Below are positions 11,741 to 24,200 of a stretch of DNA of 64,000 nt, in pieces. Origin of the DNA: Panorpa germanica (Eukaryota > Arthropoda > Insecta > Mecoptera > Panorpidae); contig OY783220.1 in NCBI GenBank assembly GCA_963678705.1, forward strand, positions 13,289,001 to 13,353,000, read 5' to 3'. The position numbers and the translations under genes were made by a program. Under the pieces are notes generated by a model. The model saw only the letters and a list, made by a program, of their open reading frames with translations. It ran no database searches and had not been told where the DNA came from. Position 1 is the stretch's first letter. Every line of letters begins with the position of its first letter.

Positions 11741-12335
11741 AGTATTTTTTAGTGGTCGATTTTTCAATTGTTGATTGAAATTGATGTTAATAAATGTGTA
11801 TTGGCGTGTCTATTTTATTAAATATCTAAATGTTGACGGAGATATAGCAATTAAAAATTTGAATTGTAGTTTTAGCGCTAGAAATGGTCGGCCATATTTG
11901 TATGACGCGAAATGCATTTTATACGTCAGTTATTTGTTGAGTAGGTCAGTGCTGTGGTAATGTTTTGTAGATGTTGGTAGTCGAAATAATCAAGTCAAGT
12001 CAAAGAATAATAAGTTATATTACATAATATTGAAATTTTTATTGTTCCTTGAAATAGCTGTAAATAACATTTGATATTTTGATATAAAAATACATATAGC
12101 AGAGATCTATGAGCTTTAAGGTTGGCAGTGGTTGTTATGTCACATGCATTTGGAATGTGTACAGCGTTGAATCCGTTTAATAATTAAAGAGACAAAATGA
12201 CTTTTTTAATTGTTAATATCTCTTAACATATAAGGAGTTATTAAAAAATAATTGAACATTTGAGGTTCTAGTAACCCACTTTATCAATATATAGTACACT
12301 TTTATAGAAATTAAGACATAGGACACAAGCCCATT
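11741..12335 (+). mobile_element. AATGGGC-type TIR element, copy 2, 5' truncated
   Basis: Same family and orientation as 8450-9130. It lacks the first 20 or so bases, joining at tttttagtggtcgattttt, and ends with an intact AGGACACAAGCCCATT. It lacks the internal hairpin block around tctcttttaca that copy 1 has, so it is an internal deletion variant. Confidence 0.8.
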
Positions 12336-12436
12336 TGAAGACGATAGACCGTTTAGGACTCATTTATATGGGGAGCAATGAGAGTTTTCTTTATTTTTAC
12401 ATTTACGAAAACTTCAGAATGCAAACGGTATAGTAA

Positions 12437-12811
12437 CCCAGTAAACATTTTGGAGTAAATTCGACTTAATTTCTATTACATATCATGAATTTTTTGTCTG
12501 GAACGTGTTCGTTTTCTATTCAGTCGTTCATAGGAAAGGTCCTTTTTATGAGCTACAGACATTGCAACGACAGTTCACTGCTGAATTAAAAGCGGAGTAG
12601 GTTTATGATTTATGACCGGATAATAAAAATATACCCATGTGGGAAAGAAACAGAAATACTTAATGAATGATGTTGGAAAAAGAAAGAATATTATTATGAA
12701 AAACTAACACAAAATCTGTGACAGGTAGAGAACTTGTAAAGCGTTAGAATAGAATTGTACGAGTGACTCGAACTTCACCAAATAGGACACTTCACCAAAT
12801 TGTTTACTGGG
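12437..12811 (-). repeat. Short TIR element G, copy 2
   Basis: Begins CCCAGTAAACATTTTGG and ends CCAAATTGTTTACTGGG, a better preserved terminal inverted repeat than in copy 1 (4963-5195), to which it is inverted. It is about 140 bp longer, with extra interior sequence at 12600-12780. Confidence 0.65.
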
Positions 12812-13663
12812 AAGGGTTGAAATTAATAAAAGGGTGGTACACAAGAAATGTTACTTTACGTATTTAAACATATGACTAATATATAATGTTATTTACTAAC
12901 CTAGGACCCGTCATAATATACTCGTATTTATTTATATATTTAAAAGATTAAAAAATTCAGATGCAAAACCCAAATTTTAATCAGTAGCTTGTATATTATT
13001 TACAAAATATCTGTAACCATAATAATTTCTTATCAGTGATAATTTTATTTTTGTTTATAGTGACCACTACTAATTAAAAATATATGTGGATTTTCATTTT
13101 ATATTTTTTTTATAATTATGTATTGCAATTTGACTCAGATAAGAAATTTTTTTTAAGGAAATTATTATGTGACCTTGTTAACCTTGAGATCAGACTAAGG
13201 TTGCTTTAGAATATCATTAGGCAAATGTACATGGGATTTGATACCATTTGGAATTAGAAAACAAATTTTTAAAAAGAAAGTTTATCAAAAAATAAAATAA
13301 GAAAGCAATTTTTTTGTAATTATCTTAAGACCCAGTAAATACAGTTACGTGTATTAAAGCTTTATTTAACATAACAATAGTTACCCATTTTACTGGTTTT
13401 TGAAAAAGAAATCTACGTTTTTAGAAATCTATGATTATAAAATATGAAGAAATTCCTTTTAAAGATTAAATGGTTATAAAGTATCTTTATAATCTGATTT
13501 TAAGAGAAATTTAGACCTTTTTAGATTAATTATTATTAGGTTTCTTCGAGTAAAATATTACATTGATGTAATATTCATGTTTTTATTTGCACTGTCAGTT
13601 CAACATCGATAAGGTATAAGCTGTTAAGTTGAAAAGAAAATGGAAATTACTTGAAATAATTAC
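12812..13663. other. First-intron sequence of integrin alpha
   Basis: AT-rich DNA immediately 3' (minus strand) of the donor at 13662-13663. No FG-GAP-coding exon is visible here or further left, so the intron probably extends past the window edge. Confidence 0.5.
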
Positions 13664-13842
13664 CATGAATATTGGCCTTCTTTGTGCAGAGCCACACTAA
13701 ATCCAAACATGCTCTTAGGATCGCCTGTTTGCATAACATAATTGTCAGTTTCGACGTTAAATGCTCCAGAGGAACTCCAGAGCATTACGAAGGAAAAACA
13801 CAACAATAACATTGCACAGTTTAACATTGTAACTTGACACAT
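13664..13842 (-). CDS. Integrin alpha chain, first coding exon
   Basis: The exon encodes the start of an integrin alpha subunit, a cell-surface adhesion receptor chain that pairs with a beta subunit. ATG is at 13840-13842. Residues 1-26 or so form a signal peptide with a Cys/Leu-rich core (LLLCFSFVMLW). The mature start follows, AFNVETDNYVM, and then PKSMFGFSVALH, the classic N-terminal beta-propeller opening of animal integrin alphas (FN-E ... FGFSV). The exon ends in EGQYS plus two bases of a Trp codon at a GTAATT donor (phase 2); in this family W begins the W-V-L-(V/I)-G-A-P strand coded by the next exon. That exon is not in the window, so the first intron is at least 13.6 kb. Which alpha class (PS1, PS2 or other) cannot be told from 59 residues. 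Confidence 0.85.
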
Positions 13843-15520
13843 ATTTATATAAAAAAAAATGTAAACACTTTTTATTGCATTTTATTTGTTAACTATATAT
13901 TTTTCACATATATATATTTATTTAAAATTAGTCATCACTTAATAATAAATTTGACACACTATTTTATAAAGAATTCACAACACTTTAATTATATTTTTAA
14001 TAAAAACATTAAAAATAATTATATTTTCGATATATTTGTATATTACATATTTTCGTTCGGTGAATATAATTTTTAAAAATAAATAAAATCCCGCGCGCTC
14101 CGTATCGTTGTCGACCGCCACCAACCAAGACTAATTTTAAGTTATGAAGCAATCTGTAGACAGCGAGGATAACCGCTCTTACGTCATAGCTTTACGAATG
14201 TACCCGAGTTTAAACGAACGTAGTTAGAAACATTACGAAGACGTGAAGAACATGTGGGAGCATTAGATGCGATTTATTAATAAATTAAATTTGTTTTTTT
14301 AGCATTTGTTTGAATTGTGATATAATCGCTATTTGTGTTCAATTTAATTGTCCATGTATTACATTACATACCAATACATGCAACTTTTAATTAAGTATAT
14401 TATTTGCGTATGTGTGAGACGCTATTAAAAATATTGGACCTTTTTTAAAATCAGATTTCAGTTTTTATTTAAATATACAGGAATATATATGATATTCAAA
14501 ACTTGACAGAGATATATCTATTTAAAAATTTAATTTCTCTTTTTTTGTTTAATTTTTAACCTCCTTAGAATAAACTACTGTGAAATAAATTTATTTTAGC
14601 GCATTATGCAGGTTTGTTTACCACTTTATAATATCAAAACTTTATGTTTTGCTCGAGACAGCTGTAAATAGAATCTGACGTTTAAATGCCACTTCGGCGG
14701 TAACTCATGTTTAAAACAAGTTGTGCCATATAAATCTGTAATATTTGAAATGAAAAAATATTTCAATTCCAGTAAATCTCAGTAAGTCTCACCGCGAGAT
14801 TAGACTATTTCCCTAGCCCTAATTTCAATCTATGTGTGTCTGGAAATTACACATATTTTTTTACTCTCAGTTCAGGCTTTTAACAGTTTGTATTTTTGGA
14901 ACTGTTGTGAAATAAATCCGATTTATTTTTAGTGGATTGGTTCTACATATTCCGGAAAAAACATTCATTACAAAACTAAAGGGACGTCTACACCAACTCA
15001 ATTTGTATTCTTACAGTTAATTGTAAAGTTTGAAAATTATCACAAAATGTAGTACACGTATGCGCACTACAATAAAAGCAAATTAAATGTTATAATTGGA
15101 GTAATTTGTTAGATGTTGATCCGTTAAAATTAACTATTTACATAAAGTAGCAATATAACTTTAAATTTTCTGTAGTGACATCTGTTAACACTTATTTGGT
15201 TTTATTCAATTCTGGCTTCAAACCTTTTGAAATATATTCTAATATGTTTATAAATTAACTACTGATTAGTAAAACAATCTTTATGTAAGTAAAAATTCAG
15301 TAAAATTAATTAATTTAATTAATAATCTATTCAAGCAAATTATAAAAATTCTACATCCTGTTATACTAGTCTTAAAGTAGTTCACATAAATTCTGCTAGA
15401 TGGCTGGCAATGGCTAGTAAAAGAAATGTAAATGTTGTTTTTTTGACGTTTATCTAGTTCTAAACAAAAGTGTTATTAATTAATGTTATTGTTAAGATAT
15501 GATTATAGTGAATAATTAAA
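13843..15520. promoter_or_regulatory. Head-to-head intergenic region, integrin alpha and GINS2
   Basis: 1.68 kb separates the two start codons, so both promoters are probably inside it. The only CpG-rich patch is 14088-14125 (cccgcgcgctccgtatcgtt), about 250 bp upstream of the integrin ATG and a reasonable place for its transcription start or 5' UTR. The GINS2 side is uniformly AT-rich, with no TATA box I would defend. An open frame at 13834-14076 is low-complexity and not a gene. Confidence 0.45.
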
Positions 15521-16274
15521 ATGGATCCTTGTGAAGTGGAGTTTATAGGTGAAAAACAATTAGTAGAAATAATACCAAACTTTAGTTTTGATCCAATTCA
15601 TCTTATATCTGGAAATATTGGCCCTTTTCGAGCCGGCTTACCATTAAATATACCTTTATGGTTAGCTGTTAGTTTAAGACAACAGCAAAAATGTGTATTC
15701 GTTCCTCCTCAATGGATGGATGTCGATCAACTAGAAGAACTTAAGGAAGAGGAAAAACGATCCAGGTAAGAACTTAATAAAATAACATAACCTAACAATT
15801 TTGATTAGCAGTGCTATACATCGAGATGCAATGTTATAGATTTTTCACGAAAATGCCGAGTCCCCACTATATGGTAGCAGCAAAATTAATTTTGGGTACA
15901 GCACCGGAAGATATTCCACGCGCAGAAGTTGTTCGAACACTTGTCAAGGATATCTGGGATATAAGGACAGCAAAATTGAGGACTTCTATGGATGCCTTCA
16001 TCAAGGGTGGTGGATCTTATGCTAAGCTGGATCATCTTACTATGATGGAAATCAACTCAGTTCGGCCTCTGCTACCACATACATTAGATCAACTAGACAG
16101 ACTACAAAAAGTATTTGCACGTCCTTTTCAGTTATTGGTATACTACACGTCTATTCAAGTCTATGAAGATTTATTCTACTTTCATATTTTCAGAATGCAA
16201 AGACACAAGCTAATTCAACACAGGACACTTCGTTCTTCTCATCAAATGCTAATTCTTCGTTGTATTCGCAGTAA
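15521..16274 (+). CDS. GINS2: GINS complex subunit 2 (PSF2)
   Basis: PSF2 is a subunit of the GINS heterotetramer, part of the CMG replicative helicase needed for DNA replication initiation and fork progress in the nucleus. Three exons join to 198 residues (human PSF2 has 185): 15521-15765, 15840-16110 and 16194-16274. The introns are 74 and 83 bp with GT-AG ends (GTAAGA...TATAG, GTATTT...TTCAG), in phases 2 and 0. Diagnostic stretches: VEFIGEKQLVEIIPNFSFD, GPFRAGLPLNIPLWLA, CVFVPPQWMDVDQLEEL, KMPSPHYMVAAKLILG, VRTLVKDIWDIRTAKLR and AKLDHLTMMEINSVRP. Exon 3 gives a polar tail ending LYSQ, like the low-complexity tail of vertebrate PSF2. Reading through the second intron would give a wrong 3' end. 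The gene faces the CCDC181-like gene tail to tail. Confidence 0.96.
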
Positions 16275-17169
16275 AGAAAACACATTAAATCGATTCATGG
16301 AGTACATTCTTTTTTATTATGATTTATAATATAACAGTAGAACTAATTTTATATTTTTACTTATAATATTTACAAAAATGTACACTTATTACGATAAACA
16401 ACATTTTGAAAACATTCCTTGATCTTTATACAAAAATATAATCTATTTGTAGCGACATTATTCTTCTGTTTCTGTTAAAAACTTTAGAATATTTAACTTT
16501 AGAACTAGCTGAATTTATAGTTTCTCATGTTCCATATATTTTTAATTGATTAGTATCAATTTTGCTCAAATATTAATGTCTCTGAAGAACAATATTTTTA
16601 TGCAAAATTGTCAAAACAACCTTTGGTTTTACCAGCTTTGATTTATTACGAACTAAATATATAAATATGTAATTACAAAATAATATATAAGATACATTTG
16701 GTTTTTCTTTCACTTAATTTACTATAACTGTATAGTTAGAGAGTAAGTGATGTGTTTTAAAAATATATTTACATTTTCTTAAAAACTAAATGATATATAC
16801 AACATCTTAAATATATTTGTATTTATGTAAATTATATTTTTATTTCTAATGTAGTTAATCACATGCAGTCTGACTGCTTTTGACTGCTCCTATTCATACG
16901 TATATACTTCATAATAGAATCAGCTAATAGATAATCTGTTCTGTTGAACAATTTAAAAACCCAATCTGTGTTGTTGCCACTTACTTGTGCTTAGTAATTA
17001 ATTGATTGATTAACTAAATATGGGAAACAAACAATTTTATAGTTTATTATTGACAAATACAATTCATTTTTTAGTTATATTAATACACACTATATGACTA
17101 ATATCATATTTATCTCTGTAATTTCATAATAATTTCCGAACTAACTTTCTGTTGTTTTCCATATTTTAT
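16275..17169. other. Convergent intergenic region
   Basis: 3' ends of GINS2 (+) and the CCDC181-like gene (-). A minus-strand AATAAA lies at 17043-17048, about 120 bp beyond the CCDC181-like stop, and is a candidate poly(A) signal. No clear AATAAA was picked for GINS2. Confidence 0.5.
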
Positions 17170-18582
17170 CTAAGAACTGTCATCGCTACTGCTGCTTTCT
17201 GAAGGATCGTCATCAACTCGCCAAGGATTTGGGTTGATCCATCCGATGTTTCTAACTTCTAGACTGAATTCACCTCTATTAGAAGGAGTGGGCAGTGGTT
17301 TTAAATGAGCGGTACTAATCCATCTATCGAATGAAAGTTTTGCACGTCTTTCCCGCTCATCACTTAAGGTTGCCTTATATTTTTCTTCTTGCTCTTTCTG
17401 TTCTTTACGATTGCGAGCTTCTCTAATTTTTCTTTCTTCCCAAAGCCTCCTTTTTTGCTCAAGCTTTTCAGCGCGTAATCTCTTAACTTCATCTAATTGT
17501 CTTTGTTCAATAGATTTTCTTATCGTACTTGCAAGATTTCTCAATTTTTGTTCGCCATTTTTTCGATTTACCCATGATTTAAAATTTTCGCTTTGAAGCA
17601 TTTTTCGTGTGTTATTTATTTCCTGTTGCAATTCACGTTCTTCTCTAGCCTTGCGCTCCCTTTCTAGTTTTAGTTTTTGATCACGACGTTTCTTTTCACA
17701 CCATTTCTTATATGCTGCTCTCCGGGCTGCTAGTTGTTCCTTTCTTTGTCTTTCCAATTCCTCCGAGAATTCTTCTGCTACTTGCTCAGTTTGTACAATA
17801 GATTCAGCCTCCACATATTTGCTCGTCGAGAAATACCCAGAATCTGTGATTTCTAAAGAATGATGCATTTCATAAGAAAGTCTGTCAAGGAGGGCCTCAG
17901 TTGCTTGGTGGTCATATTTCTCCAGATCTGCTACCTCCATTTCTTTCCCAGCTGCTCTTTCGCGATTAATACGAACTGTAATATTACCAGTGGATTCATT
18001 ATCACTGTCATTGTTTTCCATATTTTCTGCTAACTTAGCTTTGGCAGATTTAATTTGTTGAATCAGGAAATGAGCTTTTGGTAATGTATCATCGAGATCT
18101 TGATCTAAATCATATTTCTTATTGCTATCAGCACAACTTTCTATATTGGTATAGTTATCTCGTTCAGTTTCAGTCGTCTCATCGTAACGGCATTTAATAT
18201 CGCTTATAATATGTTTCACCGCTGCTTTGCGATCTATATTATTATTTTGAGCCTTCTTCATTCGTCTTAGAAGATTGAATCCTGCTGGTAGGTTGTCATC
18301 CCAATCTTCCTTTTTATCAGACTGAGGACTGTCTTCATCTTCTGATTCAGTATCCTCGCTATTGTCCGAATCATCGTCTATTACAGGTTCAGGAATTTTG
18401 GTCTTCTCAAATTCTCGCTCCAGCGCAGCAAAGTTATAAACATGTTTTATATGGGGCCTATTTCTTACTGACTTTTTTCTTTTCACTTCTGCCTTTTTCT
18501 CGTTGGATATTTGTTTAGATCCAGCATCCTTAATGGCCCCATCAAATTCAGTGAAGGGATCATTATCAAATTCTGGTAACAT
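17170..18582 (-). CDS. Coiled-coil protein, CCDC181-like
   Basis: A single-exon gene of 470 codons. I take ATG at 18580-18582 (MLPEFDNDPFTEFD) as the start; an upstream in-frame TTG extends the frame by three codons but is not a credible start in an animal gene. Layout: a basic N-terminal patch (KKAEVKRKKSVRNRPHIKH), an acidic stretch near residues 70-95 (DDDSDNSEDTESEDEDSP), a mixed middle, then a long charged coiled coil from about residue 265 to 425, and a Ser/Asp tail. Within the coiled coil recur aromatic-x-x-Trp motifs with Lys/Arg (AYKKWCEKKRRDQ, FKSWVNRKNGEQ), followed by LSFDRWISTAH. This pattern resembles CCDC181, a microtubule- and Hook1-associated protein of cilia and sperm flagella. 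The match is by architecture, not by a long conserved domain; a MAP9- or CCDC112-like protein is an alternative. Confidence 0.6.
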   Translation of the reverse strand: MLPEFDNDPFTEFDGAIKDAGSKQISNEKKAEVKRKKSVRNRPHIKHVYNFAALEREFEKTKIPEPVIDDDSDNSEDTESEDEDSPQSDKKEDWDDNLPAGFNLLRRMKKAQNNNIDRKAAVKHIISDIKCRYDETTETERDNYTNIESCADSNKKYDLDQDLDDTLPKAHFLIQQIKSAKAKLAENMENNDSDNESTGNITVRINRERAAGKEMEVADLEKYDHQATEALLDRLSYEMHHSLEITDSGYFSTSKYVEAESIVQTEQVAEEFSEELERQRKEQLAARRAAYKKWCEKKRRDQKLKLERERKAREERELQQEINNTRKMLQSENFKSWVNRKNGEQKLRNLASTIRKSIEQRQLDEVKRLRAEKLEQKRRLWEERKIREARNRKEQKEQEEKYKATLSDERERRAKLSFDRWISTAHLKPLPTPSNRGEFSLEVRNIGWINPNPWRVDDDPSESSSSDDSS

Positions 18583-19174
18583 AATGGCCAAATGGTCAAT
18601 ATTACACTTAAATTGTCAGCAACAAAATATTTTACCCAGATTGTCCCTATCCTTATTTATCTATATCTAAAATAATTTCTAATATAAACAATAGATTCCC
18701 CGTAATTTACTTAATTTACTAAGCTAAATAAAACCCAATTGGGATAGAAAGTAATAAAAAAAAAAACAAACAAAAATACAAAAAAAAACAAAACACTATA
18801 ACCGAAAATAAACAATATGACGATATGGGTAAAATGATTTTCCATATTGTTTGTGGCGACAACACAGATTGCGGAAAATTCTTAAAAATGTTCAGAGACA
18901 ATATATGAAAATATTGGATTTTGACGAAAATAATTAACATAATCATATGATAAAATCACGTTTTTAATAGTTTTTCAAATTCATATCGCGAAATATCTCT
19001 GTTAAAAATTTTCACCAACTAGTAATTAACGTAAGTACAAACTAGATAAGGAAATAATCATATTTCATGATAAAGAACATACAACATTGGCAAGTATATA
19101 TATAAAAATGCACGTTGCATTGCAATAATTAATAAATTCACAGAATCCAACTAAACGCTGTTTGCTAGACAACT
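18583..19174. other. Spacer between CCDC181-like gene and TRAF4
   Basis: Contains the 5' flank of the CCDC181-like gene and the 3' UTR region of TRAF4, which reads toward it. A/T-run-rich; the 75-codon open frame at 18719-18946 is low-complexity. Confidence 0.45.
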
Positions 19175-21235
19175 TTAAACGGCTACTATTTTACTGGGAT
19201 CGACTTTTACTCTAATAAAAACTGTGTCATCTTTTATAAAAGATCTTCTGCTTAACATTTCATGTGATACAAATCTGGGAAATCCGAATCCTAGTGCGTC
19301 TGGAGCGCGGCTTGGTCGTTGGAAGTTTTCCCAAGTTGGATCAGGGATGAAGGATTCAACCACATTACAGCTTTTGCCTAAGAAAACGTATACACCATTA
19401 AAATATGAATAATATGAAGTTTTTAATATTAGTTTTATGAGATTTAAATATAAATTACCTTGTGATTGATCGAATAACGTGAAGGAAACAGAGTGACTGA
19501 ATGGCCATCTCAAGAGAGCATCGTATTCACCAGGCAGGATTTTAATATACACTGAAATGTGACTACCCTCTCCTGCACCATTTCCGTTTAAAAATAGGGA
19601 TGCCTACAAAGTAAATACAACTGTTAATAATCTTGAAAATAATACTGTGGAAATGTGAATTTAGATGTTGAATATATACCTGTAATTTGTACCCGTATTG
19701 GCTTGTATAGAACGGCGGTGAAAGTAGCTCCACACCTTCTTGCACTTTGGCTTGTGACATTTTAGCAGTCCAGTCTGCTAGCTTCCAGACCAAAGTACCA
19801 GAATAATTTAAAGATAAACTTGCAACGGCACTTCTAAGAGAATTTATTTGTTGTGACTGTCGCGTTGAAAGTGCGACCATCATTTGTAAATGCTGATTGC
19901 AATTTGAATTTAAGTGACCTTCTAATGACTGTCGAGGGCCCTGTAATTAACAATATTTCAATTTAAAAAATTGTTTTTATACATTAATACAGCAGGTTAA
20001 ATATTATCAAAAAGAACTTGGTTTTTTTTATGTTTAAATCGTTTTATGTAAGTAACTATAAACGCTAATCAGTTATTAGTTTGAGAACTATAATAAAGGT
20101 TATAAAATTTATGACAAACCCTTAGAAATGTTACCAGTCATATAAAAATTGGAATTTAACAAGAAAATATAGCAATATTCATTTTCAAAACTTATTTTTG
20201 CGGTTACAACTCATTAAACGTCAGTGGAAGAAAGCTTAAAATGTAGATACGTTATTCATTTAACTAATTGCAGCTTTAGATTTTGATTCGCGTTTATAGT
20301 TACTTATATAAAATGATTTAAACATAAAAAACATGGGTTTTTTGATAATATTTAACCTGCTGTATAGTATCGCAATCTATGGCAAAGTATCGTTTCATCT
20401 TAAGAGATTTATTGTGGTATTGAAATATACCTTAAATCTGCACCCAGCTTCTCTGAAGCTGCAGCTGACGAGAAGTTTATCGCAGTCGTCTTTAAGATGT
20501 GTTTCGAGTTCCTCGCGAGCCATGGGAACGCCGTCGCACCTCTGCGGACACGGTACAGGGTAGCGTGGACAGAGAGCGTGATGAGCCCCCAAGGTGTCCC
20601 CCACAAACTCTTTATTGCAGTGACGGCACGATAGAAGACGTTTAGGGCATTCAGTTGTACGATGTGTAGACATTCGACGCCTTTGAATTTTAGCGCCACA
20701 TTTATTCTCGCAGTAAATTGGTTCGTGAGCACAAGTTCCAGAGTGATTCTAAAATAAATAATTAATGATTACCACTGTTAAATATTAAGAGGTTTTATAC
20801 GTTTATATCTTCGATGAGATGTTTAGTTTGTATACCTCTAGAGTGTGTCCAGTGAATTCTTTGGAGCAGAACTCGCAGCGGGCCCGCCTCTCGGAGCAGG
20901 TGTACTGCAGGTGATCAGCCATCAGCACGCGCGGGATTTGAGCTCCGCACTGGTTGCCACAAGGAATAGCATCATGTTTGCAGGTGTTCAGATGAGCCTG
21001 GAACATTCGGTTGGTTAAAAACGACGGCAAACAACAAATCTTAATATAAGAATGCAGGGTGTTATGTAAATGTTCTTTATAAGACTTGATTTAATATACA
21101 ATTATATAAATATAATTATATAACGTGTACCTTAAGTTTCCTGAGCTCATCGGACCATTTACATCCGTCTTTATGATGGATGCAGTAAACCATGGATCCC
21201 ATTATGGCCTTCTCGCTCTCTGGATCTGGGTAGAT
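19175..21235 (-). CDS. Traf4: TRAF4 common exons 2-7 (zinc fingers and MATH)
   Basis: The compact 3' block shared by any TRAF4 isoform, 397 codons. Introns are 81 bp (19378-19458), 76 bp (19604-19679), 490 bp (19941-20430, holding a foldback element), 87 bp (20749-20835) and 133 bp (20998-21130). All junctions are phase 0 except 19459/19377, which is phase 1. Reading frame, zinc-finger order and MATH strands all agree with the family across the joins, which supports these splice choices. The stop is at 19175-19177. Confidence 0.95.
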
Positions 21236-24200
21236 CTGGAATTTAAAAAAACAATAATTAATTTATAGAAATAAAAATATATATGAACTGAATTTTGTTG
21301 ATTTACACAAGCGTGCCGCATGTTAGAACTTGTCAATGTTATTTGAATTTTACTAGAGGACTAACAAACTTATATGGAATGTCACTAATAAACGCAAAAT
21401 AAATTAATTGAGCGTTTCGTATAATTAATAAGTTCATACTTGAGCTACGTGACAAGTTTTCTAAGAATATTATAAATTGAAGAAGTCATGTTGTTACACA
21501 AAATGAGTTAGTCACTAACGCAACGTTCACGATGCTGTGGACGGCTTAAGACGGTCAGAGAGTTGCTTTAATGTTATTTGCGGAGATACCTGTAAACGAC
21601 TGATCGTACTTTTTATTTAGTTATGTAAATATCTTGATTTATAATAATTATTATTAATTAATGCTAATGTATGCACCGTATAATAATTATATGCATGTGT
21701 ATTGAAAATAATACACTTATAAAATTATTAAAAATATATATTTACTTCTTTGTCAGTGTCTTTGGGTTCGATTCATGTTTTCGATTTAGTTGTGTCAAAT
21801 TTAATTATATAATGGCAGTGGTGTAAATTTATGATTAAGATTTTTACACGGTACGATTCCAATTCAGATAGTTTGTTCATAGAACAGTTACATAGAATAT
21901 TACTAGCTTGTATACAAATGAAATGTGTGACTGTAAAACTGATTCAAGTAATATTCAACTTTTATTGAACACTATTTATTGAAATCAGACTTGTATCGTG
22001 TAAAAACCCATTAACTCTGATAATCGGAAAAGGATCTGGGGAAAAACGGTACAGATACATAATATATAATTTTATTATTGATAAACATTAAAGTAGAAAC
22101 TTAATTTCATGATAAAATGTGGTAAAGTTGATGTTACAAGTAGTTAGTTCGAATTTAAAGATGTAGGGGTAACGAAGGACGGGGGCCCCTAAATATTTTT
22201 CGAATAAAAGGAACATTTTTTCCCGTCAAGTCTTTAAAAAATTCAGTGCTTTGATCTCTATTGCGGAGGCCCCGGGGCAGTAGCCCCGCCTGCCCTCCCT
22301 CAAGTCCGTGCCTGTTCGTTTCAGTGTACGAGAACGTTAAATGTATTTCAATTTAAAAATATCAAAAATATTTTAAGGTACTTTTACTATTATTATAATC
22401 AGTGTCGGATTACACGACTGTATACAATTGATTTCGACGAAGCTATAGTGACCGGATACAATGATTTCTTTGCCATTGCGCTATGCCTACAAAAAGGTTA
22501 ATGCGGCACTGAGTAACTGTGAGAATATTACAAACATTACAACAATTATCAAGAGTTAACAAAATTTATAATTCTACTTACAGGCTCATACATTTTAAAA
22601 CAATAAAGAATACGTTAAACAATAATTTCACTTAGAAACATTTTACACACACACACAAAAAAACATTTAATTATCCTTTATTTAAAATTATGTTAAAATC
22701 ACTTTCTAATTTAAAAACGGAAGCTTTAAAATAACAGACTAAACAAAAATATAAAATGTTCTATGACCCGAACGAGTTCAGCTGAACGAGTTTAAAGTTA
22801 ACAACAAACTGCTAGAGTAACAACAGAACGCAAACGCACAAAACAACATGATAGACGAACAGTTTACTTATCACATCTCACAGAATGCAACAACCCTATT
22901 TGCGTTTAATGTTTAAAGTAAAAAAAAATTAAATAGTCCCACATGCGTGCGGCTGTTACGTCACAGTCATACATTAAAGATAAAACTGATTATGTAGGCT
23001 GTTTACGAAACTCACACTTATTCTGTATCAAACAGACCTATCAAGTACAAATAAGTATACTTTAATCTACATAAATGAATTTTTCGAGTACAACTTTTGT
23101 TATCGCATCACTAAATTATGACAGCTTGGGTTACTCGACATACGGGACTGTATGTTAGTACGTACATCTAACATCGAGTGGTATACAAATCACAATGTTT
23201 TTGTCGATGGACGATGGATGTATCTTAACATATCATAAAACATAAATCAAAAAAATAACTGATAAGAAATACGGAACAAATGGCGTCAAGAGCTTCCGAA
23301 TTGTATTATCTGATGAACAAACATCCGCTGAATTATTTTCCTATGTGTTCTATGTCTTAATTTCTATAAAACTGTACTATATATTGATAAATTTGGTTAC
23401 TAGAACCACAAATGTCCAATTATTTTTTAATAACTCCTAATATTTCAGGAAATATTAACAATTAAAAAAGTCATTTTTTCTCTTTAATTATTAAAGGGAT
23501 TCAACGTTGTACAACATTCCAAATGCATGTGACATCACAGTGCTAGTTGCTATCTCTTTTATACAACAGAGCGTAACAGAGATATATTCTTCACAGAACT
23601 CTGACAAGTTTACAGGTTACCAACCTTACAGCTCATAAATCTGTGCTATATGTATTTATATATCAAAATATCATCTATTATACAATTTCAATATTATGTT
23701 TGCCGTAACAGGGTAGAATAAAATAAAAACTTATTATTCTTTGACTTGATTTGATTGTTTCGACTACCAACAGCTACAAAACATTACCACAGTACCACCT
23801 ACTCAACAAATAACTGACGTTAAAATGCATTTCACGTCATAGAAATATGGCCGACTATTTCTAGCGCTAAAACTATAATTCAAATTTTTAATTGCTATAT
23901 CTCCGTTAATATTTAGATATTTAATAAAATAGACACGCCAATACACATTTATTAACATCAATTTCAATCAACAATTGAAAATCGACCACTAAAAAATGAT
24001 GACACAAGCCCATTAGGTATAAATACATTTTCTTGAGAATACGGGCTGTCAATGTTCCCCGACTGGTCCTGCTTTACGTTTATTATTTAAGTAGCCTCGA
24101 TAACCTCACGTGGGTCATCCTTATCTCCGTATGTACGAAAGGGAACACTCCTCCTGCTCTTAAGCGTGCCTCTTTGTTCACCTCTCCATGACGAACAGCC

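Noticed and set aside
13834..14076. 80-codon plus-strand open frame upstream of the integrin exon
   Set aside because: Composition is almost only I, N, F, Y and K codons, as expected from AT-rich UTR or promoter DNA.
15811..15839. Alternative GINS2 acceptor at ttgattagcag (15811)
   Set aside because: Using 15840 restores the conserved F-T-K-M-P-S-P stretch in the right phase; the earlier site adds residues absent from the family.
16111..16329. Uninterrupted continuation of the GINS2 frame to 16329
   Set aside because: It reads through a GT-AG intron (16111-16193); the spliced frame gives the expected short polar tail and stops at 16274.
18582..18591. In-frame TTG nine bases upstream as start of the CCDC181-like protein
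   Set aside because: Animal genes of this type begin at ATG; the first ATG in frame is at 18580-18582.
20333..20563. Plus-strand open frame across a TRAF4 intron and exon
   Set aside because: It overlaps the foldback element and is antisense to the zinc-finger exon.
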